Source: Serripes groenlandicus (taxonomy: Eukaryota; Mollusca; Bivalvia; Cardiida; Cardiidae). From it: DNA of 64,000 nucleotides. The position numbers and the translations under genes were made by a program. The notes under the pieces were generated by a model that was not told where the DNA came from, made no database searches, and was given only the letters and a program-made list of their open reading frames with translations. Where the stretch lies: contig JASEVX010000007.1 in the NCBI GenBank assembly GCA_031761405.1, forward strand, positions 30,840,859-30,904,858. The letters are read 5' to 3'. Position 1 is the first letter of the stretch. Each line of letters starts with the position of its first letter. Positions 19,880 through 29,228 of the stretch are shown here, in pieces.

Positions 19880-20620
19880 TGGGTAAAACACCATTGAAGC
19901 AATCATATGTTGTGATGATGTTTCAGATTGCTGTCTGTATCAATTATGCAAGGGAAACATAACCATTAACATGATATGATATTTTGCTTGCTTTGTTTTA
20001 TCCAGAAAATTGGATGAACAATTTTGATACAGTCAAGTTGCTCTTTTTCAAAAATTTATTCCTGTGGAGTCATCAAAAGGCGCCTGCATAAGAGAAAGTA
20101 TTAAGTTGAATGGTTGAAATACAAGACAGAGATATCTTTCGTTGAAACTAATGAATTTTAATTTTTCTACGGTTGTAACAAAAACACTCAAAACAAAAAC
20201 ATCATTATCAAATTGTTTGTTATAGACAACTTCTTTCTTTTAAAATGATTCCATTCCATATTAAAGACACTTTCATAAAATTTGGGTCAAGTTTTTCCAA
20301 CAACGAAAACTATTCAAATTATTACCATATAATCTAAACTAAGTGAAACATTAAGGATTTAATTCTGTTTCAAATTCTAGTATTAATTGTTTCAGTAAAT
20401 TTAACTGGCACATGATGAATACCTAACAAGGTCAGTTTACAATATATTTCTGTAAACTGACCGTGTAAGATTTATGTCATGCAACAGCAAATGTTCAATT
20501 TCAATTAGCATGGATTTGATTATATTTCTTAGGATATACCTGCATATTTTTCGGCAATAAGCCAATAACACATGCATAATTCTATGGGCAACTACAACAT
20601 GATATATTCAAATTCCATAT
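19880..20620. other. No gene seen
   Basis: Contains a MITE end fragment near 20040-20105 ('tcaaaaggcgcctgcataag') and the 12-bp inverted repeat; nothing else. Confidence 0.55.
20430..20462. other. Perfect 12-bp inverted repeat
   Basis: GGTCAGTTTACA and TGTAAACTGACC separated by 9 bases; no flanking duplication seen. Confidence 0.6.
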
Positions 20621-20621
20621 C

Positions 20622-20788
20622 ATACTTTCCCAAATGTAGAAGCCTCAGCAGCAGATGACTTTTGAAATAATTGTTGCAATAGGGAAAAAAGAGAAATTGC
20701 TCTTGTATATAGACATTTTCCATTTTTTTTATTAAATATTTTCGAAGTCATCTGCTGTAGATTTGTTGTATGTGAGAAAGGGTTAAAA
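20622..20788 (+). mobile_element. TTAA MITE, internally deleted
   Basis: 'actttcccaaatgtagaagc' to 'gtatgtgagaaagggttaaa'; the Tc1-type element starts 21 bases after it. Confidence 0.65.
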
Positions 20789-20808
20789 AAGTTATAATAT
20801 GTATACTA

Positions 20809-21534
20809 GGCGTCAAAAGAAACGTTACATTATTTAAAAATATAATTTGTGTTTCTGATCATTACATTAGTAAAATACGGTAATTTATCGATATGGCCGG
20901 GCACCTTTTGTTTGTCTGCTAAAGGAAAATCTTGTGCACCCATTATTAAGGTCGCCAGGCTGAATTTCGTGCATTGACGTTTTTTGACGGAACTAATGAT
21001 CAACGTTTACGTGCTGTGGGGATGCTGGAGAGTGGGTTGACGCAAGAACGTGTCGCAGGGTTATTTGGCGTCGCCCGTATCACCATCAATAGACTGTGGC
21101 AACGCTACAGGGCGAATGCTAGTGTCGCTGATCGTCCTCGTACAGGTAAACCATGTGTAACCACACTGTGCGAGGACCGACGTTTACGTCGTGTGCAGCT
21201 GCAAAATTGGTGCATGCCGGCGACCCAGATGTTGAGAGCGATTCCAACACGTAGGAGGATATCAGTATCCACCGTCAGGAGACATTTACGTTTTGTTGGT
21301 CTTCGCGCCAGGCGCCCGTTATACCAGATACTGAAAATAGTGTGTTTTTGTGCAGGACCCCTACGATGTTCACTGCATCGTTGCGTAGACGTTATCGAAC
21401 TGATGACAATGAAATTCTGGAATCCGATTTCGGAATGATTTGCAAATGAAATATACTTTTAATGAAATTAGTCCGAAGAAACTATTTTGAATAAAATTAA
21501 AATATTTCCGACATGTAACATTTCTTTTGATGCC
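20809..21534 (+). mobile_element. Tc1/mariner-type element, 726 bp, non-autonomous
   Basis: Terminal inverted repeats 'GGCGTCAAAAGAAACGTTAC' (left) and its near-perfect inverse (right, two differences) are each bounded by TA (20807-20808 and 21535-21536), the Tc1/mariner target duplication. Only part of a transposase remains inside. Confidence 0.85.
20974..21438 (+). pseudogene. Truncated Tc1-like transposase: DNA-binding domain only
   Basis: A 154-aa frame. Residues about 1-60 match the first helix-turn-helix of Tc1-like transposases ('QRLRAVGMLESGLTQERVA', 'ITINRLWQRYR', 'DRPRTGKP'). Residues about 65-115 match the second ('DRRLRRVQ', 'RRRISVSTVRRHLRFVGLRA'). The DDE catalytic domain (normally another 200 residues) is absent and the last 40 residues are unrelated in appearance. 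A DNA-binding-only product could occupy the ends without cutting, but expression is unknown. Confidence 0.82.
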
Positions 21535-22014
21535 TAGGTAAATGATGTTGCAGTAGCTCTACTTGGCTTTGTATTTTACCTCTCAGAGCATGAGAAAATT
21601 GCTCATACATTAGTGACTGCATATTTCCAAAGTTGGCTCCAGGTTTGTTGTATGTGGGATAAGGTTAATGACAGCAGACTAAAGCTTAATTCTTGCAAGG
21701 AAAAGACAAGCTATGTCTTTTTTCATAATTATTTTCTTCTCTATGGCAGAATCAAATGTTCAGTTGTCTAAATCTATTTTTCAGATGTGTTCAATTTGGA
21801 ATTATTTAACACTCTCCCACATGCAGTAGATGACTTTGAAATAATCAAGGCAAACACATTGTTTAATACATTGTTGCAAAAGATGGTTTACTTCAAACAA
21901 ATGCAAAGAGTTGACCATAGTGAGAAGTAAAGACAACATTAACTGTCCAATGGCAAATACTTGCTGCATCTCTTCAAAGATTGTTCCATTTGAACATTGC
22001 CCATAACCCTTTTA

Positions 22015-22160
22015 CACATACGTTACAATATTGCAGCAGACGACTTTGAAAACATACCCGATTTCTTTTTAGAAACTCCCTTTAAATACCAGTACAATAA
22101 TTGAATAGTTGAAAATATGATGACAAAACGAGAAATTGCTTGTTTACCTATTGACCCAAA
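22015..22160 (-). mobile_element. TTAA MITE, truncated
   Basis: 'aacccttttacacatacgtt' and 'attgcagcagacgactttga', truncated in the centre at 'agaaattgcttgttt'. Confidence 0.55.
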
Positions 22161-22162
22161 AA

Positions 22163-22540
22163 TCAACCCTTTCCCACATACAGACACATTTTAACCCTTT
22201 CCCTCATATAGACGCTTTCCGATGCCTCTGCAGCAGACGGCTATTTGAAAACATAGTGACAAAAGAATAAATTGCACAAAACGTGCAATTTCTCCTTTTG
22301 CCACAATGTTTTCCACTTTTAGTCATGGGTTATCCATTCAATTATAGAGATTTTCTACTTTTTGACAAAATATGTTCAAAGTCGTCTGCTGCAAAATTGT
22401 TGTATGAGGGAAAGGGTTAATGCATCAGCAGCAGACTGTTTATGACTCTATTCAATAATTATACTTAAACTTATAAAGATTTAAAAATTTTGCTTAGAAG
22501 TTTTCAATGTCGTCTGCTGCTGATTTTCAGACAAATTGTC
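22163..22540 (+). mobile_element. Outer TTAA MITE carrying a nested copy
   Basis: Left piece 'aaccctttcccacatacaga' to 'cacattTTAA' and right piece 'TTAAtgcatcagcagcagac' to 'gtcgtctgctgctg' rejoin at a single TTAA when the nested copy is removed. Confidence 0.75.
22191..22420 (+). mobile_element. TTAA MITE nested in another MITE copy
   Basis: A 230-bp canonical copy flanked by TTAA on both sides; the surrounding sequence is a second MITE with one TTAA used as target. This is direct evidence that TTAA is the duplicated target site. Confidence 0.88.
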
Positions 22541-22669
22541 ATGCATCGACAGCAGACAGCTTTTGAAAACATTGCAACAAGAGGATATACTTTTACTTAT
22601 ACAAATTTTAAACTTTTGCTTAGATTTTTTCAATGTCGGCTGATTTGTTGTATGTGGGCAAAGGATTAA
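22541..22669 (+). mobile_element. TTAA MITE, shortened
   Basis: 'catgcatcgacagcagacag' to 'gtatgtgggcaaaggattaa', hairpin lost. Confidence 0.55.
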
Positions 22670-22755
22670 GTCCAGGTCAATACATTTGGGCATAAACATC
22701 ACTCAAACTAGAAAGATGAATGACTCGGAGTAAAGGAAACAATTTGTTTACAGAT

Positions 22756-22780
22756 AGTAAGACAGACAGACAGACAGACA
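22756..22780. repeat. (ACAG)n microsatellite
   Basis: 'gacagacagacagacagaca'. Confidence 0.85.
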
Positions 22781-22831
22781 TATTGAAACCAGTATCCCCT
22801 GTCAACTTTGTTGGCACAAGGGTGTGTGTAT

Positions 22832-23051
22832 AATCCTTTCCCACATACAACAAATCTGCTGCAGACAACTTTGAAAACTTCTCGGCAAAAATATGGAAAA
22901 TCTTAACAACTGCAGGTATAATTGCTGAAAAAAGTCGAAAACATTGTGGCAAATGGAGAAATTGCTTGTTTTGAGCAATTTCTCCATTTGTCACATTGTT
23001 TTCAATAGTCGTCTGCTGCAGAGGCATCAGAAAGTGTCTGTATGAGGGAAA
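22832..23051 (-). mobile_element. TTAA MITE
   Basis: 'aatcctttcccacatacaac' to 'tatgagggaaagcaataa'; hairpin 'attgcttgttttgagcaatt'. Confidence 0.75.
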
Positions 23052-23162
23052 GCAATAATGCAACAAATTAACAATGAAAAATAACACATATAACTATATA
23101 AAACTAGAAGTCTGAAGATCACAGTTGGATAAATAGTTTTAAACAGTAAAATATTCTTTCCT

Positions 23163-23392
23163 TCAACCCTTTCCCACATATAGATGCTTTCAGATGCCTC
23201 TGCAGCAGATGACTTTTGAAAACTTTGGGCAAAAGAAGTATTATTGCTCAAAACAAGCAAATTCTCCTTTTGTAACAATGTTTTCAACTCTATTCAACGT
23301 TTAAAGTTTCCTTTATAGAGGTTTTCCACACTTTTACCTACATGTTTCCAAAGTCGTTTGCTGCAGAATTGTTGTATGTAGGAAAGGGTTAA
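23163..23392 (+). mobile_element. TTAA MITE, near full length
   Basis: 'tcaaccctttcccacatata' to 'gtatgtaggaaagggttaaa'. Confidence 0.8.
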
Positions 23393-23394
23393 AA

Positions 23395-23475
23395 TTATTC
23401 AAATCCTGGACGGAATGCTAACAGCTAACAAATTCAAGAATCAACCCTGGACGGAATGCTAACAGCTAATAAATT
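23395..23475. repeat. Short tandem duplication
   Basis: 'cctggacggaatgctaacag' followed by 'ctaa(c/t)aaattc' occurs twice, about 46 bases apart. Confidence 0.7.
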
Positions 23476-23934
23476 CCTGCCTTTCTTTAGTTTCATTCCT
23501 TTCACTGTAACTTTATTTATGTGCCTGTCCTTAGAAAAATGGTACAAGTTGGCTTTTGTGAAAAGTATAAATTCAGATATTCTGAATCAAGAATGGTTAT
23601 ATTTCGTGGGTGCCAAATCCCATCTTACATAATTTGCAGAAAGTGAAGACATGGATCAGCCTGTAAAATGGTATATAGTCTGATTGGGGTATGTCTACTA
23701 GAAAATATTCTGACAAAAGGAGAAATCGCTCATTTCTTCTTGTAGTAATTTATTCTACTCTATTCAATAATTATAGTTCTATTCATAAAGATTTTCCTAT
23801 AGGTAAGGCCTGATAGTTTTGTTGTGTGTGGTACATGGTTAAATCAGGGAAAGTTTAAGAACATACATTATTAATCTGTTACAGTAAGTCTAGTTATATC
23901 AACAATATCATTTATTATTTATGCTATATTGGTA

Positions 23935-24112
23935 TAATCCTTTCCCACCTGCAGACGTATTTTGACGCAATAGCAGCAGACGACTTTTGAAAACAATGTG
24001 GCCAAAGGTTCTTTAACAATTAGGCTATCTTTGATGGAGATTTTTCAGGTTTTTGTCACCATGTATTCAAAGTCGTTTGCTGCAGATTTGTTGTATGTGG
24101 GAAAGGGATAAT
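23935..24112 (+). mobile_element. TTAA MITE, internally deleted
   Basis: 'taatcctttcccacctgcag' to 'gtatgtgggaaagggataa'; lies in the possible 3' UTR after the 24.2-kb exon. Confidence 0.7.
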
Positions 24113-24184
24113 ATATTTCATTTCCGTTAAGAAAGCAAACTTCTCAATGTCTCATTTCAAATCTATGAATGTGTCTGATATGCT

Positions 24185-24252
24185 CTATGGCGGGCCTGTC
24201 GATGTCCATTGTAGTCTTTGTTGTCCGGATAAAAACATTCCCTCATAAGTTC
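24185..24252 (-). CDS. Possible terminal exon (alternative 3' end)
   Basis: Good acceptor (T-rich tract then 'tatttcag|GA') in the phase required by the 26.4-kb exon. It encodes 'TYEGMFLSGQQRLQWTSTGP' followed by a final Pro and TAG. No GT donor precedes the stop, so it can only be a last exon. An AATAAA on the minus strand lies about 270 bases downstream at 23911-23916, beyond an embedded MITE. If real, the 14.2-12.5 kb exons belong to another transcript or isoform. Confidence 0.4.
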
Positions 24253-24784
24253 CTGAAATACAATATTTTTTTTACATAAATGAAAGACAGACTTGCAATA
24301 TCATGTATAGATCACAGAGCATGAGACTTTAAATAAATAGGGTGGCTAAATGGAGGCTACAGGGTCTTTATAGTTGGTCGTACAATCCAACCACAACGAA
24401 AAAGCAAAACAATATTTTGAAACTTTGTTCAAGATAACCTCTGAGGAGTTCCAACCTTGGGCACGAAACCAGTCAAAAGTCAAGTCAGGAGCCGAGCAAG
24501 TCTCCTGCCACCACACAGCCAAATTCTCTCTTATAGACTTACGATATCATATTTACCAAATATTATATTTTTAGTCAATGCTTTGAATATGATATTGGGG
24601 TCTTTTTAATAGGAAAACAAAAAGATATCTGTGTAAAATTAATGGGGCTACAGTTCCAATCTTTTTGAGAAATGCATCTAATTAAATTCAAGATATTTAT
24701 TCAACGTAATAACCTTTTGTGTTAGTAGACAGACACTGTTGGCTCTGGCGATACTGTGTAATTGTGTCTTCCCTATACACACAT

Positions 24785-24949
24785 AAACCCTTTCCCACAT
24801 ATAGATGCTTTTTGACGCCTCTGCAGCAGACGACTTTTTAGCTCTATTTAATAATTAAACTGTCATTAATGGAGATTTTTCACATTTTTGAAAAGATGTT
24901 TTCAAAGTTGTCTGCTTTAGATTTTTTTGTATGTGGGGAAAGGGTTAAG
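24785..24949 (+). mobile_element. TTAA MITE, hairpin deleted
   Basis: 'aaaccctttcccacatatag' to 'gtatgtggggaaagggttaa'. Confidence 0.72.
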
Positions 24950-25009
24950 ACCTCAAATGGCTAGACATAGATCATACGAAGTGAATGATCTAAAGTCCTT
25001 ATTTGAACC

Positions 25010-25239
25010 TTAACCCTTTCCCTCATATAAACGCTTTCGGACGCCTCTGCAGCAGACGACTTTTTGAAAACATAGTGACAAAAGAAGAAATTGCACAAAA
25101 CGTGCAATTTCTCCTTTTGCCACAATGTTTTCCACTTTTTGTCATAGGTTATTCATTCAATTATGGAGATTTTCTATTTTTTTACAAAATACCTTCAAAG
25201 TCGTCTACTGCAGAATTGCCGTATGAGGGAAAGGGTTAA
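25010..25239 (+). mobile_element. TTAA MITE, canonical 230 bp
   Basis: All three inverted-repeat pairs kept, with hairpin 'gaaattgcacaaaacgtgca' and TTAA at both ends. Confidence 0.88.
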
Positions 25240-25424
25240 ACCCTAGCTAGGACATCGTTGCGGTTCTTTAGTAAGAGAAGTATTGCGGGAATTAAATAAC
25301 CTGCTTTGAAAAACACTCAAGAAAAAAGCCGTAACATATAGGAAAGTAAGTGAGAAAATATCAGTTCTTACTATGATACAGAAATGAAAACATTGTGGAA
25401 AAAGTAGTAAGTAATTGTTCATTA

Positions 25425-25500
25425 TTTACCAAATTGCTTTTCCAAAATTATCTGCCGTAAAGGAGTCAAATGTTTATTGTACCAGGGAAATGGTTAGACA
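25425..25500. mobile_element. TTAA MITE end fragment
   Basis: 'aaaattatctgccgtaaagg' to 'accagggaaatggttag'. Confidence 0.45.
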
Positions 25501-25568
25501 TTTCAAGATTGTATCGCTCATTTGAGTACTTTGATATGGTAACATTTCTAAGAAATTATATTAGTTAA

Positions 25569-25802
25569 TCAACCTTTTCCATCATGTAGACGCTTTCTGA
25601 CGCCTCTTCAGCAGACGACTTTTGAAAACATTGTGACAAAATAAGAAATTGCTCAAAACGAGCAATTTCTCCTTTTGACACAATGTCTTCAACTATATTC
25701 AATAAGTCTGTCTTCATTTAGGGAGATTTTCCATATTATTGTTGAGATGTTTTCAAATTTGTCTGCTGCAGATTTGTTGTATATATGTGGGAAAGGGATA
25801 AC
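25569..25802 (+). mobile_element. TTAA MITE, near full length
   Basis: 'aatcaaccttttccatcatg' to 'tatgtgggaaagggataac'; hairpin 'attgctcaaaacgagcaatt'. Confidence 0.78.
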
Positions 25803-26099
25803 ATAAGGACAGTTTCAGAGAGGAAGTTTAAAGTTGTGTCATTTACTCTGTTTCTAATACCTCCATACAACTATGTTTTACAACAAATCAACATGATTTG
25901 AACAGTATTTTGAAAATGGAAAATTTCTGAACTACTATCTTAAAATCAGATAAACAGTTTCATTGTTTATGATAAGAAAAATTATATAAGTTTTGGCATT
26001 TTACTACCAGCGTAAATAATTTCTATGGAAGGTCACCCAAGCATCATTTCTGCCACATTATCTTGTAATTAGATAAGCCTTTTCAGAGTGGAAGAATTC

Positions 26100-26285
26100 T
26101 AATCCTTTTCCAATTTCAGGCGTTTTTTTATGCATATAGAGGAGACGACTTTTGAAAAAAAAAGTGCCAATAGGAAAAGTTGCTCATAATGAGCAGTTTT
26201 GTCATTTTACACCATGTTTTAAACTCGGTATATTTATCTTAAGATATCTTCCATTTTTAAGCATAAATGTTTTCAAAGTCGTATG
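26100..26285 (+). mobile_element. TTAA MITE, right end lost
   Basis: 'aatccttttccaatttcagg', hairpin 'gttgctcataatgagcagtt', then 'gttttcaaagtcgtatg'. Confidence 0.55.
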
Positions 26286-26421
26286 TTCTGCCGCTTGCAA
26301 CTCTTGAAAATATGAAAATCTTTTCAGCAAGGGAAAGAAATTTCAATAATACATTGTTTCATTCTACTCCCTCGCGCACTTTGTGTTCAGGTCAGCTAAA
26401 AAAATGCAAAGATCAACTAAC

Positions 26422-26676
26422 CTCCCCAATTGCCTTGTGTGAAATAAAAGGATGGTAGCGACAGCACCAGCGAATTATCAATTGTTTCTTGGATGTTGAT
26501 TGCATCTGTCCAGAATGAGCTTGACTTGGCTGTAGCAAGTTCTGCTGATTCAACAGCTTGCCAAGTGTATCCGTTATCTTCTGACCTCAGAATGGTCTCG
26601 CGATTTTGACCATACCCAAAGATGTAGTTTTCACCCGTCTCCTTCCCGATGACTGAGGCAAGGCTTTCATCCAGAG
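26422..26676 (-). CDS. Exon: Asp-box motif 2
   Basis: A 255-bp exon, acceptor 'attctgttgaag|CT', donor 'GGGGAG|GTTAGT'. Reads 'LDESLASVIGKETGENYIFG', then 'TILRSEDNGYTWQAVES', then 'SFYFTQGNW'. 'SEDNGYTW' fits the full Asp-box S-x-D-x-G-x-T-W. Two base in, one base out; it can join in frame either to the short exon at 24.2 kb or to the exon at 14.2 kb. Confidence 0.82.
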
Positions 26677-27103
26677 CTTCAACAGAATGATGGAATAGAT
26701 AAATTGATCACATGTAGAAACATTTTAAGCATCTGTTACATGCTAAAAAATAGTCTAAAATTATACCAAATACATATTTAAGTCGTCTGCTTTAAAATAA
26801 TTTTAGGAATGGAAACTTACATCTTGATATAAACTAGTTTAACGTTGGTGAAGTATTGAAAACATTTGTAGCCATTTTATCCTTTGTTCCACAATACATG
26901 TATTTTCAAAATGTTGTCAGCTGCAAGCATAGATGTCAAATGTTGTAGGAGAATGTGGCTCTGAGGTATAGTTATTGCCTTGTGACCCAGGGGTTCCAAG
27001 TTTGATTTATGTATGAATTGGTATTTGGCTTTGTATTGTCCCACACTCTTGGCATGTGCACTGAATAGAGTAGGTAAACATGGAGAGAGATTAATATAAG
27101 TAC

Positions 27104-27530
27104 AGTGGAACCTGTGTATAAACACCAGCCATTGGAACACAACAATATGAGCCAAATTACGAGAAAACCAACATTGTGGACTCTGCATAAAGTTTTGACC
27201 TGGATCAGCCTAAGCTGCGCAAGCTAACCTGGACAGACACTTTTCGCCTCATGTGGATCTTCTGTCTCAGGGATCATTACTCTAAAACCTCTTTCTCCCA
27301 GAGACGGAATGTTTCGGCCCAGCTTATCTGGGTCGATACATTACGCGGCGGCCATAATGTTGGTTTTCTCGTGGAACATATCATATTGTCTTTGTTCACA
27401 GGTGGTCTTTAATTGCAGGGTCATTTATGCATAAAATGAGTCATTTGGGAACTAAAATTATGGTTGCTATAGACAAGAAATTGCTATTCCAAGATGGTCT
27501 TTATCACAGGTTTGACTATAGTTACACAAT
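27104..27530. mobile_element. TA-flanked MITE, family 4, carrying a nested MITE
   Basis: 'TACAGTGGAACCTGTGTATA' left, 'atcacaggtttgactatag' right. Family 4 sequence stops at 'ccattggaacacaac' and resumes at 'attgtctttgttcacaggtg'. Confidence 0.72.
27145..27383. mobile_element. Palindromic MITE, family 5, nested
   Basis: 'atatgagccaaattacgaga' and 'aaccaacattgtgg' at left, 'ccataatgttggttttctcg' then 'tggaacatatc' at right; centre contains 'cctggatcagcc' and 'gcccagcttatctgggtcg'. Related copy at 59940. Confidence 0.7.
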
Positions 27531-27550
27531 CCATTTTAAGTAAGAGAAGT

Positions 27551-27783
27551 TTAACCCTTTCCCCAATACAGCAAATCTGCAGCTGATGTCTTGAAAACAT
27601 TTCTGAAAAAATATGGGAAATTATATAAATGTAGGTTTTATTATTGAATAATAGAGTTGAAAATATTGTGGCAGAAGGAGAAATTATGAGAAGTATGAGC
27701 AATTTCTCCCTCTGCCACAATGTTTTCAAAAGTTGTCTGCTGTGGATGTGTCAAACTGGGTCCTGCTAGTGAGAAATGATTAA
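27551..27783 (-). mobile_element. TTAA MITE, near full length
   Basis: 'ttaaccctttccccaataca' to 'ctagtgagaaatgattaa'; hairpin around 'gagcaatttctccctctgcc'. Confidence 0.75.
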
Positions 27784-27867
27784 ACAAAATGTGGATTGTA
27801 TCAAGGAAAGGATTTATGATTGACTGTTTGGAAACCAAGAATATACATGAAAGTAATCATTCAAAGT

Positions 27868-27985
27868 TAACCCTTTCCCTCATGCAGATACTTTTTGACA
27901 CATCTGTAGCTGAAGACTTTTGCAAAGCTGAATTTCAAAGTTGTTCTCTACAGCTTTTGTTTTATGTAGAAATAGATAAAGAAAC
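27868..27985 (+). mobile_element. TTAA MITE, centre deleted
   Basis: TTAACCCTTTCCCTCATGCAG then 'agctgaagacttttgcaaag', no hairpin, degraded right end. Confidence 0.6.
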
Positions 27986-28021
27986 ATCAGTTTAAAGTCC
28001 TTTTGATAATAATTCTTTCAT

Positions 28022-28251
28022 TTAACCCTTTCCCTCATATAGAAGCTTTCTGACGCCTCTGCAGCAGACAGCTTTTTGAAAACATAGTGACAAAAGAAGA
28101 AATTGCACAAAACGTGCAATTTCTCCTTTTGCCACAATGTTTTCCACTTTTAGTCATAGGTTATCCATTCAATTATAGAGATTTTCTATTTTTTGACAAA
28201 ATATGTTCAAAATTGTCTGCTGCAGAATTGTCATATGAGGGAAAGGGTTAA
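28022..28251 (+). mobile_element. TTAA MITE, canonical 230 bp
   Basis: TTAA both ends, complete hairpin 'attgcacaaaacgtgcaatt', right inner arm 'aaattgtctgctgcagaatt'. Confidence 0.88.
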
Positions 28252-28405
28252 AGAGGTTTACCATATTTTCCTCTGGCAGATTTGATGTACATGTGGCAAA
28301 GGGTTAACCTTTTACCTGGTATATGACATAGTTAGAGTTGTCTGCCTTGAAAACGTTTTGAGAAAAATATGAACATGAATATGAATAAGGGTCATCCCAG
28401 CTTAC

Positions 28406-28458
28406 CTGTCCAAGTATCCCCATCTGTGCTTGTCTGACAATGTCCAACATAGCTGGTG
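28406..28458 (-). CDS. Exon: Asp-box motif 1
   Basis: A 53-bp exon, acceptor 'ctataaacgtatag|C', donor 'ACAG|GTAAGC', one base in and one out. It reads 'TSYVGHCQTSTDGDTWT'; 'STDGDTW' is an Asp-box (S-x-D-G-x-T-W), typical of beta-propeller (BNR/sialidase/sortilin-like) blades. The intron on its 5' side carries the 51-unit minisatellite. Confidence 0.75.
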
Positions 28459-28544
28459 CTATACGTTTATAGAAAAGGTTAGGTTCAGTTAATCTACAGG
28501 CAATTAAACATTAGATTATTTAAAAAAAAAAGTTATTTTCAACT

Positions 28545-28688
28545 CTTTCCCATGTATTGAGCTATTTCTCCCTTACCAATATGGTTTCATCTCCATTAAT
28601 AATTCTTCTTTTATATAAAGATGTTTTTCGTATTTTACATTGATGTTTTTTTTTCTGCTGTAGGTTTGTTGTATGTTGGAAAGGGTAA
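28545..28688. mobile_element. TTAA MITE, right part
   Basis: 'gagctatttctcccttacca' to 'gtatgttggaaagggtaaat'. Confidence 0.5.
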
Positions 28689-28730
28689 ATTAAAAACTGT
28701 GTATGACAAATTTAGTTGATTGATTGGAGT

Positions 28731-28930
28731 TTAACCCTTTCCCTCATATAGAGGCTTTCTGATGAAAACATAGTGACAAGGCTCAAAACAAGCAATTTCT
28801 CCTTTTGCCACAATGTTTTCCACTATTAGTCATATAGGTTATCCACTCAAGTATAGAGATTTTCTATTTTTTGACAAAATATGTTCAAAGTCATCTGCTG
28901 CAGAATTGCCGTATAAGGGAAAAGGTTCAA
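28731..28930 (+). mobile_element. TTAA MITE with internal deletion
   Basis: Left inner arm (CTGCAGCAG...) deleted: 'ggctttctgatgaaaacata'. It is inserted in a 'ttgattgattggagtttaa' SINE-tail-like stretch. Confidence 0.72.
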
Positions 28931-29039
28931 CCGATGTAACAACTTGAGAAAAAGGAGCAATCTTCCCCTTTCCCATAATGCTTTCTATTCTATTTCATAA
29001 TCATACATTCAATGTTGCTTTTTGTGTTTTCAGTTTTAT

Positions 29040-29228
29040 GAATGCATTTCCTTGGTGAATTACGAGTACAGTTGGGTCCATTTATCCTGACAACAGCAAG
29101 TCCCCACAGTCCTGAGGTCCATGGAGGAAAAGCCATTACTATATTTTATTAAGTCTTTGGCATGACTCGTCCTGGTATCGAACCTGTGATGTCCTGCACC
29201 TGAGGCGGATGATCTACCACAACACCAC
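29040..29228 (-). mobile_element. tRNA-derived SINE, source of the 28-bp array
   Basis: On the minus strand: box A 'TGGTGTTGTGGTAGATCATC', anticodon-like arm, box B 'GGTTCGATACC', then body 'ggacccaactgtactcgtaa'. The box-A half is the unit amplified in the array that follows. Confidence 0.75.

Noticed and set aside
22677..23087. 136-aa minus frame
   Set aside because: Runs through a TTAA MITE and a microsatellite; no domain and no splice structure.
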